A stretch of DNA of 64,000 nucleotides from Rhinopomastus cyanomelas (taxonomy: Eukaryota > Chordata > Aves > Bucerotiformes > Rhinopomastidae), in contig VXBP01008597.1 in NCBI GenBank assembly GCA_013400115.1, forward strand, positions 434,001 through 498,000, read 5' to 3'. Of the stretch, positions 37,301 to 52,300 are shown piece after piece. How positions within the stretch are numbered: the first letter of the stretch is position 1; each line of letters opens with the position of its first letter. The position numbers and the translations under genes are program-made. The notes beneath the pieces were generated by a model. The model saw nothing but the letters and a program-made list of their open reading frames with translations. It was not told the DNA's origin and made no database searches.

Positions 37301-40300
37301 AGATAAAGAACAACAAACTCAGCTGTAGAACATAAGAAAGGACTTGCTTTATCAAATGCCCTTCTTTGAAAAAGCAGAAATGTTTGAGAGATAGGAAAAT
37401 CACACTCTCTGTTCCTCACTACTACTACTACTTCAGTGGCTACTGAATCTGCATTTTCACAAGAAGATTCTGTTCTGACAGAGAGCTGGGAATATAAACT
37501 CACTCCAGCTGTGCGAGTATGAAATCCAGATTGGTTTTCAGCTTGTCACCAAGGGGGTAGTCCAGAATGTATTTTAAGTAAATCTGGAAAGAAAAACAGC
37601 AGAGAGAAAGTGTTATAAGAAGTACTCAGGAAAAACTACAAAAAGGTTATGAAGAAAATTTAGTGATGGATCAGCAAGTTTATGAGACACGTATCTTTCA
37701 TCCTGCTCCTGTTACACAGGGGGCCAACAACAGCTCTTGAGCTCTGTGCCTGGAAGAGAATCTGGAGGTGTCTGACAACTGCCAGATCAGTCTTTTAGAG
37801 TGGCACTGTGATTTGTGCAGCTCCTGTTCAGGGAGACTCTGCAACCTTCGAAATTCATCCTTGAACTGGAATGGCACTATTATGTTCTGCACAGCCCCCA
37901 CTGCACCTGCTTCCCAATGCTTGAAAAGAAACAGCCAGTTCTGCCTTTTGATTCCTTTCAGCTTGGAAAGAAGGAGGAACGAGCAGAAAAACATTACGGA
38001 TTTGTGGCAAATTCTCTTCTGCTGGGGTTCAGAAAAGAGCGATGCTCTTAGCTGCGTGCTCCTAGAAAGCCCACAAGCCCCATGTGCCACTGTCGCTGAG
38101 CACCACAACCAGCACTCCTGCTTCAGGCAAGCAGCCTGTGGCTCTGCTTAGCATCAGCCACAAGAACTCAACCCAGGCAGACAACACAGGGAACAAGCTG
38201 TAAGTAAAGTACAGTGAGAGACTTTCTATTCTACCAACCTGCCTGCATTGGACTCGCACCGGCTCACTCTGACCCGTAATGGCCAGCTGGGCAACCTTCT
38301 GCAGCACATCATCGATTTCAGGGACAATCAGTTTCCTGGATAAAATAGCCTACGAATGTAAAAGCACAAGTGGAGTCATGTCATTTTGTCTGCACAGTGG
38401 GAGATGCAGCACTATAACACGGGACCGTGACAGTCTCAGGAGGTTTACTAACACGGACTTTTTAATGTCTTCAAATATAGCCTGAGCAACTCTAAAAATA
38501 ATAAAAGAAAAAAACCAAAACATATGGCTTATAAATCTGTGGATTTCCTTTGGAAAACACAAAATATTTGGTCTAATGATTAGGGACATTGAATCTTTAG
38601 CAAAACCACCCCGAGATCCAAACATATTCTCATATGGACCTGCCTAAAACAGCTTCACAAACTATTCTAAAAAGAGACCAGAAGTTACACAGGAAAGCTT
38701 TGATGATTTTCCTCCCCATAACACAACCTTAACAGCAGCACTGCGAGGCCTGTTCCTGATGCAGGACTGTACAGCCTTTCACCAGGAGGCTGCATCACCT
38801 CCATTCCAGCAGCTCTCAGAACCCACACACTGACTGCACACGAATACCTTGAGAAGGCCGAAGGCAGTGGCTTGGCGTGATGAATCGTAGATGTCTTCTT
38901 CAGCAAAGCCAAGCAACACTTGGAGCTGTTTGCTTGTTATCTGACTCTTGGTGTTCTTCACAAGTATTGTTACACACTACAAAAGCAAATTGAACATTGT
39001 CAAAGGACAATTGTCAAAGACAGGGTGGTCTTTTGGGACACTATTAAAAGGAAGAATATTTCTATAAAAACACTTCTTCAGATCCAAGCTGTGCTTTTTT
39101 GCACTTCGGGAGTAATAAGCAAGAGCACTTTTCCCTTGCTACCTTGTGACCTCCAGACTACCTCTCCAGGGTCAGCTGCTGGAGGGGTCTGCAGTTGGAA
39201 GAGCCTCAATCTGCCAAGTTAATTCTAAAGCAGAAAAGAACGACACTGGGTCTGACTTACTTTGAAACAGCTCACAACCAGGTGGAAATTCTGGCCTTTG
39301 GCTACTCCTGTCTTGGCAAATTCTTTCAGCAGGACAAAAAGTTGCTTGATCAGTGACTCCAGATTTGTAGTGACAGAAGGCAAAGGGAACTTTAAAATCC
39401 ACACCAAAGACTGCAAAGCACCAGTTATCACCTGCATGGAAGAGCCACGGGACAACACTGGGTACAACCACACTGACAGAAGACTTCTCTCACTGTTACA
39501 GATACAGTCAATTAGCTAACAAAATCAGTCTCTTTCAAACTATTCACGTGTAATACAAGGGTTTCTCAGTTCTTAAATCACCATCTACCACTCCCTAATT
39601 CTCTAACTTTGATCTCACTAGATAAAGACATAAGCACAGTGCTGATTCAGCAGCTGGCAGGAACTGGTTTTGAAGCAGACGTGCCTTCAAGGCATGGAAG
39701 TTGCTCTGCCAAAAAAACCAGGTCACCTGAAAGCCCTGCTCTAGGTATCTGATAGAGCATGAGGCATCACGAGATGTGAGAGCAACTCAAAGTTTAGCAC
39801 GTTATATGAACACGCTCCAGCAGAACTTGTCCATACTTGAACCTGCAGAACTAGGGGTAGAGCATTCAGCCACAGTTCTTCCCCTGGTTTGGGATAACAA
39901 GTACTCAAAGAATTAATTGGCCTGTCTATGAAATCAGGTTTGAAAACTAGATGGCTTCCTCTGCTCTTTCAGACCAGCTCCAAGATGATGTTTATTGCAA
40001 GACCCACCTTAGGAGAAGAAACAGAATGGACAGAGCCATACCTTGACATCCATTGATTTCAGGCAGTCTATAAGCAGCTGAACAAATGGGTCTAGCATCT
40101 CCAGAACACATTCCTCAGAAGAATTTACTTTGGACCTCTTCAGGCTCATGTGCAGCAACTGGCATACAAAACAGAGGATGTTCCCCTCAAAGTCAGGCTG
40201 GGACTCAAACTGAAGCCAAGCAAGGTTCCACATAGTTTAAGGCTGTAGTAGAATTTACACCATATGCTATTCAAATGCCTGTAAGAGGCTGAGTACTTTT

Positions 40301-43300
40301 TTCAAGAGTACTTGCTCTCTGAAAGGTACCATGCAAAATGAAGTCATGGCTAGTGGCTATGTTGTTAACAAAACAGATACAGAACACCTCCCTTTGACTA
40401 TCCTTAAGAAAAACGTTAATTGTAAGGCTTTGTATCTGAGGAGTTCCTTACCCGGAGTCCTGAATCAACCAATATATAGGTGTTAGTCCTGCTGCTGACA
40501 CGTGCTTTCTGTCCTCCTCTCGTGGGGGTGGGTGGGAGCAGCAGGCAGCTCTCTGGTTGCAGCCGAGGATCTGGAGGAGGGGCAACTTTTTTTCTGAAAA
40601 GCAGTTTATGGCAAAGGACAATCGTCAGATTGCAACCCTCTCCACCACATGCTCGCTGGTGGCTGTGACTGTGCTCAGATGCTACTCACAGCAAGCAAAA
40701 GCAGGTCATGGCCAGATCACAATGAAATAAAATATAGTAACTTGAAATCAGTATGATAGATGGTAGACTTAGACTTGAAAACAGTACCACTAATATGGAC
40801 ATACCAAACACACGCTGATTCATTTCCACTTTCTCTGGATACTACCCGCTGTACTACATATGCTATCTGATATTTACTTCTAATAGCTTACAAAAACTGC
40901 TCCAAGAAGAATACAAACAGCTCTCAGACCCTAGAGCAAACCAGCCTATACCAAAGGAAATGTAAGAAACCCAGACCCAACTACGAGCAGAGACACCAGC
41001 AGACAGAGTAAATCTGATGATTCTCCCTCTTCTGTATCGGAACTAAAGTGCTAAAGTGAAAGCCTAAAGCCAGGCTCTTCTCAGTGTCATCTCATGATAG
41101 GACAAGGGGCAATGGGTCAGCTGGAACACAGGAGGTTCCACTGGAACAGGCTGCCCATTGGAGTTGCAGAATCTCCTTCCCTGGAGGCATTTAAAACCCA
41201 CCTGGATATGTTCATGTGCAACTTGGTCTAGGTGATCCTGCTCTGGCAGGGGGCCTGGACTAGATGATCTTTAGAGGTCCCTTCCAATCTCTAATGTTCT
41301 GTGAATCACTTGTTCCTGACCCCATGAAAACATCCAGGGCTCCAAGATGTCAGTTTGTAGCTTGCTACTAAACACTGCTCCTCCTCTGTTCATTCCAACA
41401 CACTAATGTATTTACCAGCTAACAAACACTTAAAACAGTCTTGCTGAAGGCATCAAATAATTACAAGAGCAGACTCCTATTTCACTCCCATTTCCAAGCT
41501 TTTTCCTTGCCCTTTGACTTCCCAAGTTACTAGCTCTTCTTGCTTTCATTTGAGTTTTAATGTAACTCATTGTGGAGCCTCCTTCACTGGAGATGTTTAA
41601 AACTCGCCTGGATGTGTTTCTGTGTGACTTGGTCTAGGTGATCCTGCTGTTGCAGGGGGATTGGACTAGAAGATCGTTTGAGGTCCCTTCCAATCCCTAA
41701 TGATTCTGCAACTCTCACACATTTGATCAGTTGAATTTGGGAGCTGCCATTTCTGCAAGCAAACCTCCCAACTGGTAACAGACCACGGGGTCAACATTCT
41801 AGAACTCACTTGGCCTTCTCAGTGAGCAGAGGCAAGTTTTCACTGATGAGACCGTGGCTGAGGAGAAGGAGGGATTCTGCATTCATGCCTGCATTGAAGA
41901 TCAGCCCTTCCATGATGTGACGTAGTGCCTCATGTACTTTGCGGACAATCTTCAAGCTTGTGGTGCTCTCCAGAATCTGCAAAGGCACAACTATGAGAGT
42001 CAGGAGGGCAACATAAGGGCAATGATCTGCTATTAGAAATCATGTGAAAAGCAACTTCTCCCTCATCACATGCTGCCCTAAGTCCTCCACTCTCCACAGG
42101 AGCAGCACCCCAATGCCTCAGCTCTGTCCCAACATCCCTTTCTTTCTCCTCTTTTCAACCTTCAGCCAGTTCATCTACTGCCACCAGGGCACTCCAGAGC
42201 TCAGGAGCAAACCAAGGCTCCATTTTCGCATGAGCTTGCATTCTGCTTAAAAAGCTGCATCTCTGAAAAGGCATCTACTGCACATGGACAGACCCTGAAT
42301 ACATTTTGGTGACACTGCTCAGGCACAGGAGACCAAACCACAGAGCAGCCTTTCAGGACCGTAATGCTCCAAAGGAAATGAGAGTGGGCACAAGGAAAGG
42401 GCACAAAGAGCTCATAGTGGGAAGTTCCTCTCCAGCAGGAGGTGAAAGCTTCTCAGAACATTTCCTGGCCTGGACATCAACAGTAAAGTCTCATTTTGTG
42501 AGCAGGGCACACACTGCTTTCCAAAAGAAAAATGGGAAGCCAAAGCAGGATCATACATATAATTTCACAGCAATCACACAGAGGCTCATGTTTCTTTTAG
42601 GACATACAGAACTGTGAGAGCTCAGCATCAAAAAAGACTCTGGCTGACTTTTCTTACCTCTTTCAGTGGCAGAATAAGTTTTGTCACCTGGCCTTTCCCT
42701 ATGAATTTTCCAAGAATTTCATAGGAATCGTAACTCTTGCTCTTGCGTGCTTCCATGACCTTGGAGACAATCCCCTTCACTTCCTTCTCTTCGGCTAAAT
42801 TCCCAAACAACTCTTGGTTGAAAATCTGTGGAAATGAGGTATGAGAGATGAATGAGCACAGCAGAACAGCAGAGCCAGATTTCTCCAGCAGCAACAGAAC
42901 ACCATTATTTTTCCCCACTCACATTAAAACCTACTCTCCCAAGTTTCCCCCAAACAATATCTATCTTTTCCTTGTCAACAGCCAAGTCTGAGCACAGCAG
43001 AGGAGGACACTGTTCTCCTACCCCTCCGACTGAAGTCAGACCATGAAATCCAAATATACTCCATCTGGGCAGCCAGCTGAGCATCTGGGCTCTGTAGACC
43101 ACTCTGACTGTTGACTTGTTCAGTTCAGCAAGTCTGTTTACTGCTCTCGCGTTTAGAACACAGGGCAACACAGTCAGGTATCTGAATCTAGAACCTTGTC
43201 AGGCTGTGAGGCTCAGGTACAGTTCCTGAGATACTCTGTTAATGCCTCAACAGAAAACAGTCTCCTTCCTCTGCAGGACACAGGTAACCAGCTCTGTTTG

Positions 43301-46300
43301 CCAAGTTTGAGGCAATCTCCACAAAATCTTCTCCCACAGCCTGCCCCAGGCATTTCATGATGCTCTCTCTCCTTCAAATCTTTACTAGCTTTTACCTCTA
43401 TCAGGATATCCAAGCAGGGGTCCAAATCACCAGCACTGAGCCTGGTGGAAAGGCCCTTCAGTAGCAGGTTCACAGTAAAAGTCAGCACATGGAGCTAGAG
43501 AAAAAGAGAACACATCATGTATCCAAACCCTTTTGATTAATACTGGATGGAGAGACTCCCACAGCAGAGACATCACAACAGGCATATGAAAGATGAATTA
43601 GTAGTCAGAGCCTTGGCTCTGGATCCAGGAAGCAAGATCTCAATTAGCATCACTGCATACCATCTGTGCAGTCTGTGTGGCAACTCCTCTCAGATGATGG
43701 TTTGCCCTAGTGACTGCTGGAAAGATTGCCACTAGTCTTAGTGGAATCAGAAATTAATTCCTCGTCTTCATACCTCAACAATTCAGTGGGAAAATGGAGA
43801 GCCACTCTCTTCAATCTTGTTTAGACTCTTAAGCTCTTAGGATACAGATCCTCGTTTGACACTTGGCACAGGAAAGACTGATGCAGGCATGAATAACAGT
43901 ATGTAGTTGTATCATGCCATGCTACTCCACCAGTGCAAAACAGCTTCGCTATCAACTTCCCTTTGGCTCTCCCTCCTAACTCATTAAAATAAGCACCTAC
44001 AGAGAGCAGAAAAGGAGAATTTCCATCTTACCTGGTATCCGTGGACAAGAGTGGACCGCATCTCTTTTAGGATATACAGGAGGTACTGCACTCCCAACGC
44101 TTCCATGATTTTAGTGAGAGTGTTACGAGCAATGTCACGGATTTCCTGAAATCTGTTCCTCAGGAACGTGCAGACTTTCAGCAGGATGCTGGAAACAAGA
44201 GGTAGACAGCTTAGCTCACTCCAGTCATGATCAAACTGCTTGTGCTGCTAGCAAAGGAGGCATCTTTTCAGAGCTGTTTCACACCCAGAGCTATACTCAA
44301 AGCTAGCCTTACAGAAAGGATTTCTAACTCATAAACACACCTACTGACCCTCATTTTTTGTTCATTGTTCCTTCCCCAGCTCTGACACCCCTTCCTCTAC
44401 ATCTTACTTCATAGCTCCACTCTTATTTAAAGATTTACTGTTACTTTCAAAGTTTTTGGAGTTCAAATGCTGACAATGGGAATGTCACTAGAAAAGTGAG
44501 TTTCCAAAAAGAGGTGTTTTAAGGTCTGTTAAGATGCCTCTCTTGGATTTAGCTTTGTACATAACTACGGCTTGAGAAAGGTGCCTGCGCTCATTCCCAG
44601 GCCAACAAAGAGGATTTAAGGAGCTCAGACGGGATTTACCTTGGCAGGTTGGCTTCCATCACTTCTTGGGGAAGGCACTGCATCATCTTGACCATCGCAA
44701 AAGCTAATGGTACACGAACTACTTCATCATCATTTACAACGTTGGATTTCACAAGCTTGTGTTCATCATCTCTTTTAACCTTTTTAAGAGAGCAAGACAT
44801 AATGCACCTCCAATATAAACAAAGAATTCCTGCTATTTACTCAACAAACCCTTGAAGAGGTCCACAAGGCAAGATGCAAACGTCTGCTGCCTCCAGGAAA
44901 AGCCACGACAGAAACAGGATTACTGAGATGAATCCCAGTTTCCTGTGTAGAAGCTAAGTTAGGTGCTAGTAAGCAGCTGAGAACTTTTCAGCAGGCTGCA
45001 CAACGTGAATTATTTCACTGGTATGGTCCAAACCAGTTCTCAACAGGGAAGAAACCACACTCAGACCAACCAGAGGGTCTGTCAGCGATCTCCATGACTC
45101 AACAAAGGGGATGAAGCCTCTCTTATGCTTTCAGGTGGTTTCTCTGTAGTAGTGGCTTTTCTTAATACTCTGCATTTCCACTGGCTCTGAAGTAGCACCC
45201 CAACCTTTACAGCAACAGTACAGCCCGTGAATCAGCTTCCCAATGGCAACTCCTCACCTTTGCCACGATACACCTGTGCAACTTTGGCAAGATGCTGACT
45301 GTAACTGTATCATGAATGTGTTTGATCAGACACTCCAGCTCCTCCTTATTTCGGGGTAGGAAAGAAAGAGGTTTGGTCACTTGCTCGGCATCTTCAGATG
45401 TCTCAGCTGTCTGGGCAGGTTCTGCCGGCTCCTCAGGAGGATTCTCCCCTTTCTTTTCCTCAGTGACTTCCACTTCCTGTTCATTCTGTTCCAGCTCCAT
45501 GGCTTCTTCATTCTCCACCACTGGCTCAAGGTCCATGGCAGCAGCTTCTGTCAAATAATTGTGAAAAGCAGAGGTAGATACACTAGGCCCAAAACTCTCG
45601 TGATATCTTTGTTCTGGACAAAGCTCCTATCTACCATCAGTGACAGCAAAGCAGTAAGCGTCAGAGTTGTTTTACTGGGTAAAGAAGCTCGGGCACGTCT
45701 GCTTCTGAGAATCACCCCCAAGGGTTAGGCTTCAAGCAAAGACTAGATTACTCTTTGGCTGAACTCCATAGACAAATCAGTAAATGTAAATGTGCTTGAA
45801 CCTTAGCTATTCACTCATGCTTGAGAATTTCACAAGGCAAGAGGTGAAAAAGTACAAGGCAAAAGCACAGCTGTGAGCGATCTTCCTCCTTCCTCCCAAC
45901 AACTACAATGCAGGTATCCACAACAGCAAAGAAGCCAAAGACTTAACTTCTTCCCAAGAAATGGAGGAGAAGCAAGGCAGGCACAGGCAGCACCCTTTCT
46001 CAGGCTGCAGAGAGCTAAGTGCAGAAACATCAAGGATAAAAAGACTCAGATATGTCAGCAGCCACATGGATGGGTGCAGACTTTGAAGAAGCCCTCATAT
46101 TTCCACAAATCCAGACTGGGCTGTTTTGGTTTATGGAGGCCTGGGATGAAGAGGTGATGTGGAGATGGCTCTGCCAACCCCTCCTCACTTTGTCAACATG
46201 CAGAAGGGCAGCTTGTGTTGCTCTTGAGAAGGATGGTCAAAACTAGCTTTCCATATGCACATTTTAAAGAGCTGTGAGTAAAGCTCTACAGGAAAACAAT

Positions 46301-49300
46301 TTCAACTAGCTGTACTTTGAGCAATTAGGGGTAGTGTTTCTACACTTAGGAGCTCACCTTGGTTGTCAACTGTCAGAAGCTGCTTTTCAAGTGTTTCACG
46401 GTCAAAGTGAAAGGCTTCCAGCACCGTCTCTAACAAGCTGCAGAAGGAAAACATGAAGGGAGATCAGATGTCTGTACAAAAAGGAGAGGCTGTATAGACC
46501 AGCACAACAGAAAATCTTAAAAGCACTTTTTGAAAAAAATTCAGACCAAAGTGATGCTGCAGCATTAAGAAGTTTATCCTGAAATAACCACCCAGGAGGC
46601 AAAATCTAGCTGCTTTTCAGCTAGATGCATTCTGTGACACTGGGAAACCTCATGGACAACAGTACTAGAAAAACGTAGATGGCCCAGGAGGAGGTACAGC
46701 CTGACAGAAGCAGAAGCTGCTGATGCTGGCAAGTAGTGAGACACTGTGAGAAAGTAATGACCTGTTACTCCTTCATAGTTGAAAGACCATGTCCACTTTC
46801 CCTTGCATAAGTTCACCTCAAAGTCTGCTACCTCTCCTCCCAAAAGAGGCTAAGATCCATGTGACACTTCTTAAGGCAGTGAATTCTTCTTGAGAAACAG
46901 AGAGCAGCATTGCTCACAGTACCTACCTGACTCCCAGCTTCTGACCGATCTGTCCTGTTTGCAGGACATGGATGAAATGCTTTAAGTGGTACAAGTACGC
47001 TGACCACGAGAGGTGCCGGCAGATAGCTCCAATAACTTCAACCGAAGCTGTTACCATATTTTCATGCTGCCCAAAATACAAAAATCGAGTTGCTGTTAGC
47101 ACTCATGAAGAACACATGTCTAAAGCAAACTCTACTCAAAGCAGCAAGAGCCACAAGAAGTGATGTCTGTCTACTGGAGATCAATCACCACATTAACATC
47201 TTAACACATTAAACAAAAGTAAATCACAGCTCATCAAGCAGCTCTCCCAACCCCTTTCTCCGAGTATTTCTGCACACACTTAACTTTTCTCATGTAACTA
47301 AATCTAGGGGCTTACTTGTACCAAGAACTAAAGCAGAGTCAAGGTACCTAAGCACAGACACATGACATGCTGTTGGTTCTGCTGATCAACTAGAAATGCG
47401 CATTTTAAGCCCATATCTGATGTGAAACAAAATGTGATTGCTTCCTCATCAAGGCCCCAACCAACACATTTTGCCCCACATGGGTCAAAGAGTGACTCCA
47501 GTCACTCTGCTGATTTGCAGTCTGTACACCTGTAGGTGCTGGGCCCTATGGCTCTAACTGTTTTAGCTTCAGAAGAATATTTCTGACTGTGAGTGAATTA
47601 GACATTTGCCTGGTCTGACATAAGCAGCTCTGCTCTTCTGATAATAAAAAAAATAACCTATTACAAAAATGCAAAACAAATACAACCCCCCTAAACACCA
47701 CATGAAAACAAAAACCCCAACCCCAAAACAGCTGAAGAGATCCACCTTCAAGAAACAGGACAGGTTTAGCAATACAAAGATGATGAAGGGAGTGGAAGAG
47801 GAGGAAAGCTGAGGGAGCTGGGTCTCTTCAGCTTGGAGAAGAGTAGACTGAGGGGTGACCTCATTCATGTTTAGAAATATGGGAAGGGAGGATGGAGCCG
47901 GGCTCTTCTCAGTGTCATCTAGTGGGCAACGGGTGTGATCTGGAACACAGGAGGTTCCACATCAATATGAGAAGGAACTTCTTCACGGTGAGGGTGACAG
48001 AGCACTGGAATGGGCTCCCAAGGGAGGTTGTGGAGTGTCCTTCACTGGAGACGTTTAAAACCTGCCTGGACATGCTCCTGTGTGACTTGATCTAGGTGAC
48101 TCTGCTGTGATTGTACTAGATGATCTTTTGAGGTCCCTTCCATTCCTTAATGTTCTCTGGTTCTGAGAATACAGCATGGGCCCAGGCTGCATCTGCACCT
48201 TCAAAAACCTCTTTTTGCTACCAAAAGCAACAGAGCCTGCCTGTCAGAAAGGAAAATGCTCCACAGACCTAATCAGCCTTAAAATGCTTAAAAACCTGAA
48301 AAGCCTTAAAAGTGGTTAGTTCTTTAAGGAGAATGGTACAAACAAAAAGGTGAAACAGTCAACTGAATGCATGGTATTTCAAANCCAAGGGAGGTTGTGG
48401 AGTGTCCTTCACTGGAGACGTTTAAAACCTGCCTGGACATGCTCCTGTGTGACTTGATCTAGGTGACTCTGCTGTGATTGTACTAGATGATCTTTTGAGG
48501 TCCCTTCCATTCCTTAATGTTCTCTGGTTCTGTGAATACAGCATGGGCCCAGGTGAAACAGTCAACTGAATGCATGGTATTTCAAAGCCTACCTTAAGCA
48601 TTTTTTCATCAAAAATGGCAGTAGTAGCATAAGGCATGATGTAGTTCTGCAGAGACTTCGAAGACAGCTCAAGCTTTTTTTCAGTGAGATGCTTAGCCAG
48701 TTTCCTCAGAGCTCGTGCCCTCCTGTGGATCTGAGTCAAACATGAGAGACAGTGAATGAAGTGGTGCTTGAATCACAGCGAGCACAAGGGAGAAGTTGTG
48801 AAAATGGCTCAATTTTAAGCATGACAAATGCATTCTGGTCATTTCCAAAGACAGACCATGCCCTTTTCCTTCAGTTCCTGAGCTTTGTGTAATGTTTTGT
48901 CTCAATGAATATTTCAACTTCTATTGGATATTTAACTGTGAAGTCACAATCATAAGACTGCATCATCTTCAGATATTGGACAAAGGAGGCAACTTGAAAA
49001 GGCCTGATCAAATGACAAGGAAAAGCTTTAGACTCTACATGTAACTACAGATGTAGCAAGGGATTTCTCTGATTGCATCTCTGAAAGCAGAAGAAATGCT
49101 GTGAGAAAAAAAGTCAGGAGATCAGGCTTTGTGCAACATGTTCACAGACTTGTTGTATACAAGTTGCTACAGAACCTCCAGAGAATATCAGGGATCTGGC
49201 TAGAAAACAAACAAAATAACCTGTTCCCTGTCCATGTCAGAGGGACCTTTGGGACACTTGCTGACTGTGGGCTGGGTCACACACGGGTTGTATGTAGAGT

Positions 49301-52300
49301 GGAACCTACCTGCTTAAGGTCATAAAGTGTCACTTAAAATGAAAGCAACTGTTTTAGTTAAATTATTAAGAGGTAAACCCAACAGCTGCTTAAATCATAA
49401 ACCAAATAAATTTCTATGTATGTCTGTGGCTTTGATTCACAACCACCAGAGTGACAATTCCCACTTCCCTTGTTCAAGTTCTCCTTAAAGATAGCACACA
49501 GGTACTTTGGAAAACCTTAGCCCACAAGAAAATGCTTTCGCTTTACCGGGGGAGAGCACTAGGGAATGCCCGTTGCCTTTTACCTGCATGTGCTTCATGT
49601 TCTCAAAGAAGTCCATGTCGGGATCATGGCGGTTGGTCAACTGCACCAAATCCCGAAATTCAGGATTTGCTGGAAACGTCTGAATGAGGCAGGAAAGCAA
49701 CGACGTGTAGTCCTGCTGGACGTTCTGCAACAGCAAGCGGTGAACACTAAGGACCCCTCAGAGAGGTTGCTGCAGACTCCTCAGAACAGCAGCACTGTCG
49801 TTTACAAGTATTTCAGGCCACTGAGTCCTGTTTGGTAACAGCACCTCTAGTTTGAACTGCACATAAACTAAAGTGTCCCCTCCAAAGAATGAGCTACAAC
49901 TAAGAAAAGCTGAACTACAGCAACGTGCTACAAGTCTTAGATTTTTGTAAGATTTCAAATGAAGGTTTACAGTGGGTGCCAGCACTTCTCATCCCAGCAA
50001 GGGACTCAGAACTCACCCATAAAAGTCTTGTATAGTTTGGTGTCCTAAAGACATCCGGACACGTATCATGAGATAGTACTGCCTTACCTCAGTCTTACTC
50101 TTCAGCCCCCTTCTCACAGACTCCAGGAGAGTGTGCTGGATCAGCAACTTGTAGTCCTCTTCCGTGTGGTTGATTTCTGCCAGCCGGTGAATAATTGCAG
50201 TCAAGCAAAGGCTTGCGTTGTCACTAAGAGCCATATCCCCTAGCTGGGTGGGTGAAGAAATTGTACCGCATGAGTCTGACAGCTTTTTCTCCCCAGAAGA
50301 CTGAACAGCAGTACCACAAGACACAACAAGCCCTATTGACATAAAATATCTTCTGAGAGCTTTCCTGTAGAAGTCCTGAATTAATGGGCACAGTTCCCAT
50401 CATGGAAAATCCTTTTAGATTTATCAGGTGGCCCATGCAACCAGAACGGGCTGCAACAAAAGGAAAAGCAGTCTTTCAAGACTGCAATGCATCTTTTATA
50501 TAAAATAAATTGACCAAACAGTTCCACAGGGCTTGCTGCTAAAAGAAAGCACTGCCTTTGGGCGAGGCTTTCTGCTGTGCTGTAGCTACCCTTCTGGGCA
50601 CACAGATGAAAAGCTAAGTGGACAAAACCTTAAAAAAAGGGGTTTGAAAGGAGCCTCAAATATGCTCTCTGAATGCTTTGCAGTGTTAAAAAACAGCCAA
50701 CAGAATACATTTGAAGTCAGATTAATCACAGACATGTGGTGTACAAAGCAGAAGAAGAAACATTCAGCCAACCTGGATGGTATAGAAGCAGTTGTGCATA
50801 ACAGGGATGAGGAAGTCTATATCCACTGCGTGCATTTCCTTGATGCGGGCTGTGATCGACTGGAATGCTGAGAGACGTACATCAAAGTCGATATCATCGA
50901 GATGTCGTTTATCGAAGGCATTCAGCTAAGAGAGAGCAACGAGTCATTAATGAAAAAGGGCCAGAAACATGACAATACAATGTTCGAGGAAAAAAAATGA
51001 GCAAAGAAACTTTGCTTACCTTAACAACATCAGTAATATACTTCAATTCACTGTCCAAATCAGATAAAGTCTAAAAAGAAACACAAAAGAAAATACTTCA
51101 ACTGTTACAGTTCTTCAAAATTTGCAGAATTCAAGACACTCCCACTTGAGACAAACAAAAGCAAACAGCATCATCTTTTCTCCTGTTAGAAGCTTAATAA
51201 AACCCATTCTTCCACAAGCTGGAAGACATGTTTTAAGTCCCTAATGTTCTAAATACCTACAGTGAGTTTTACAGCTGAAAAAAAAAATAATGACCTAAGT
51301 CAGTTTGGAGAACTACAAAACAGCCCGATTGCTATGAACGTGCAAGAAGTGTATATACATATCCAGATATGTATATACACACACACATATATATACACAC
51401 ACACAGACATGTGTATATACATATCTATATATAAATTCATAAAAAATAAGATCCAGGATTCATTACAAGTGAAAGGTGCTTCATTTGTCTTCTCTTACGC
51501 AGAAGAATCCTGGTGATGCTCACAGTAACCAGGCTGTAAGTCAAAAGTTTTACAAATCTTTAAGCGACTCATTACTTTCTATCATATACAATTCTGTTAC
51601 TTTCCCTTAACTAACTGTGCAGATGAAGAAGGTTCTTAAGCCCACATATAAGAAAGATAAACACCGTTATTTATTTGATTATTTATCCCTTAGAAGAGTA
51701 GAAAAAGCATGGGAAGCCACACAGAAATGCAATACCTGAAACACCAAGCACAACTTATGTCGAGACAGTTTGTTCTGGATGACAGAAAACAGTTTTGCCA
51801 GCGGCCTGAGAAAGCTTGTAGGGTTTGAGCAATGCTTCAGCAAGTTCTGCACTGTCTCCAGAATGTCAATCTCTGTACCCTGAAAAAGACAGGTAACTCT
51901 CAATGAATACTGAAACCTTACAAGATTATTTTATTTCCTTGGGAAACTTTTCAAGACACAGAGAAAACTTCACCACTTTGATGGATTTGAATTACACTGA
52001 ATGAAAACAAAGACTCTGTAGGACACACTCAACGACTGCAAACATCAAATGTCTCAGGAAGTGTTAGAGCTCTGAGTGTCATCATAACAAAGACTTCTTT
52101 TTGTAGTGTGCTTCCTCAAAAGATCAAGGGAACTAACAGAGCTTTAGAAACCACTCTTTCTTTAACCTGTGAAACAAACATTAACAACACCATCTATCTG
52201 TATGGCCTCTCTGAATGGTAATCAGATACAACAGAATCACAGAATCGTTAGGGATTGGAAGGGACCTCCAAAGATCATCGAGTCCAATCCCCCTGCCATA

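Noticed and set aside
40159..40209. Earlier acceptor for the UTP20 exon ending at 40042
   Set aside because: The frame is open to 40209 and has a CAG there, but the acceptor at 40159-40160 joins SGLR to LLHMSLK, which matches the human junction; the extra residues would be an unsupported insertion.
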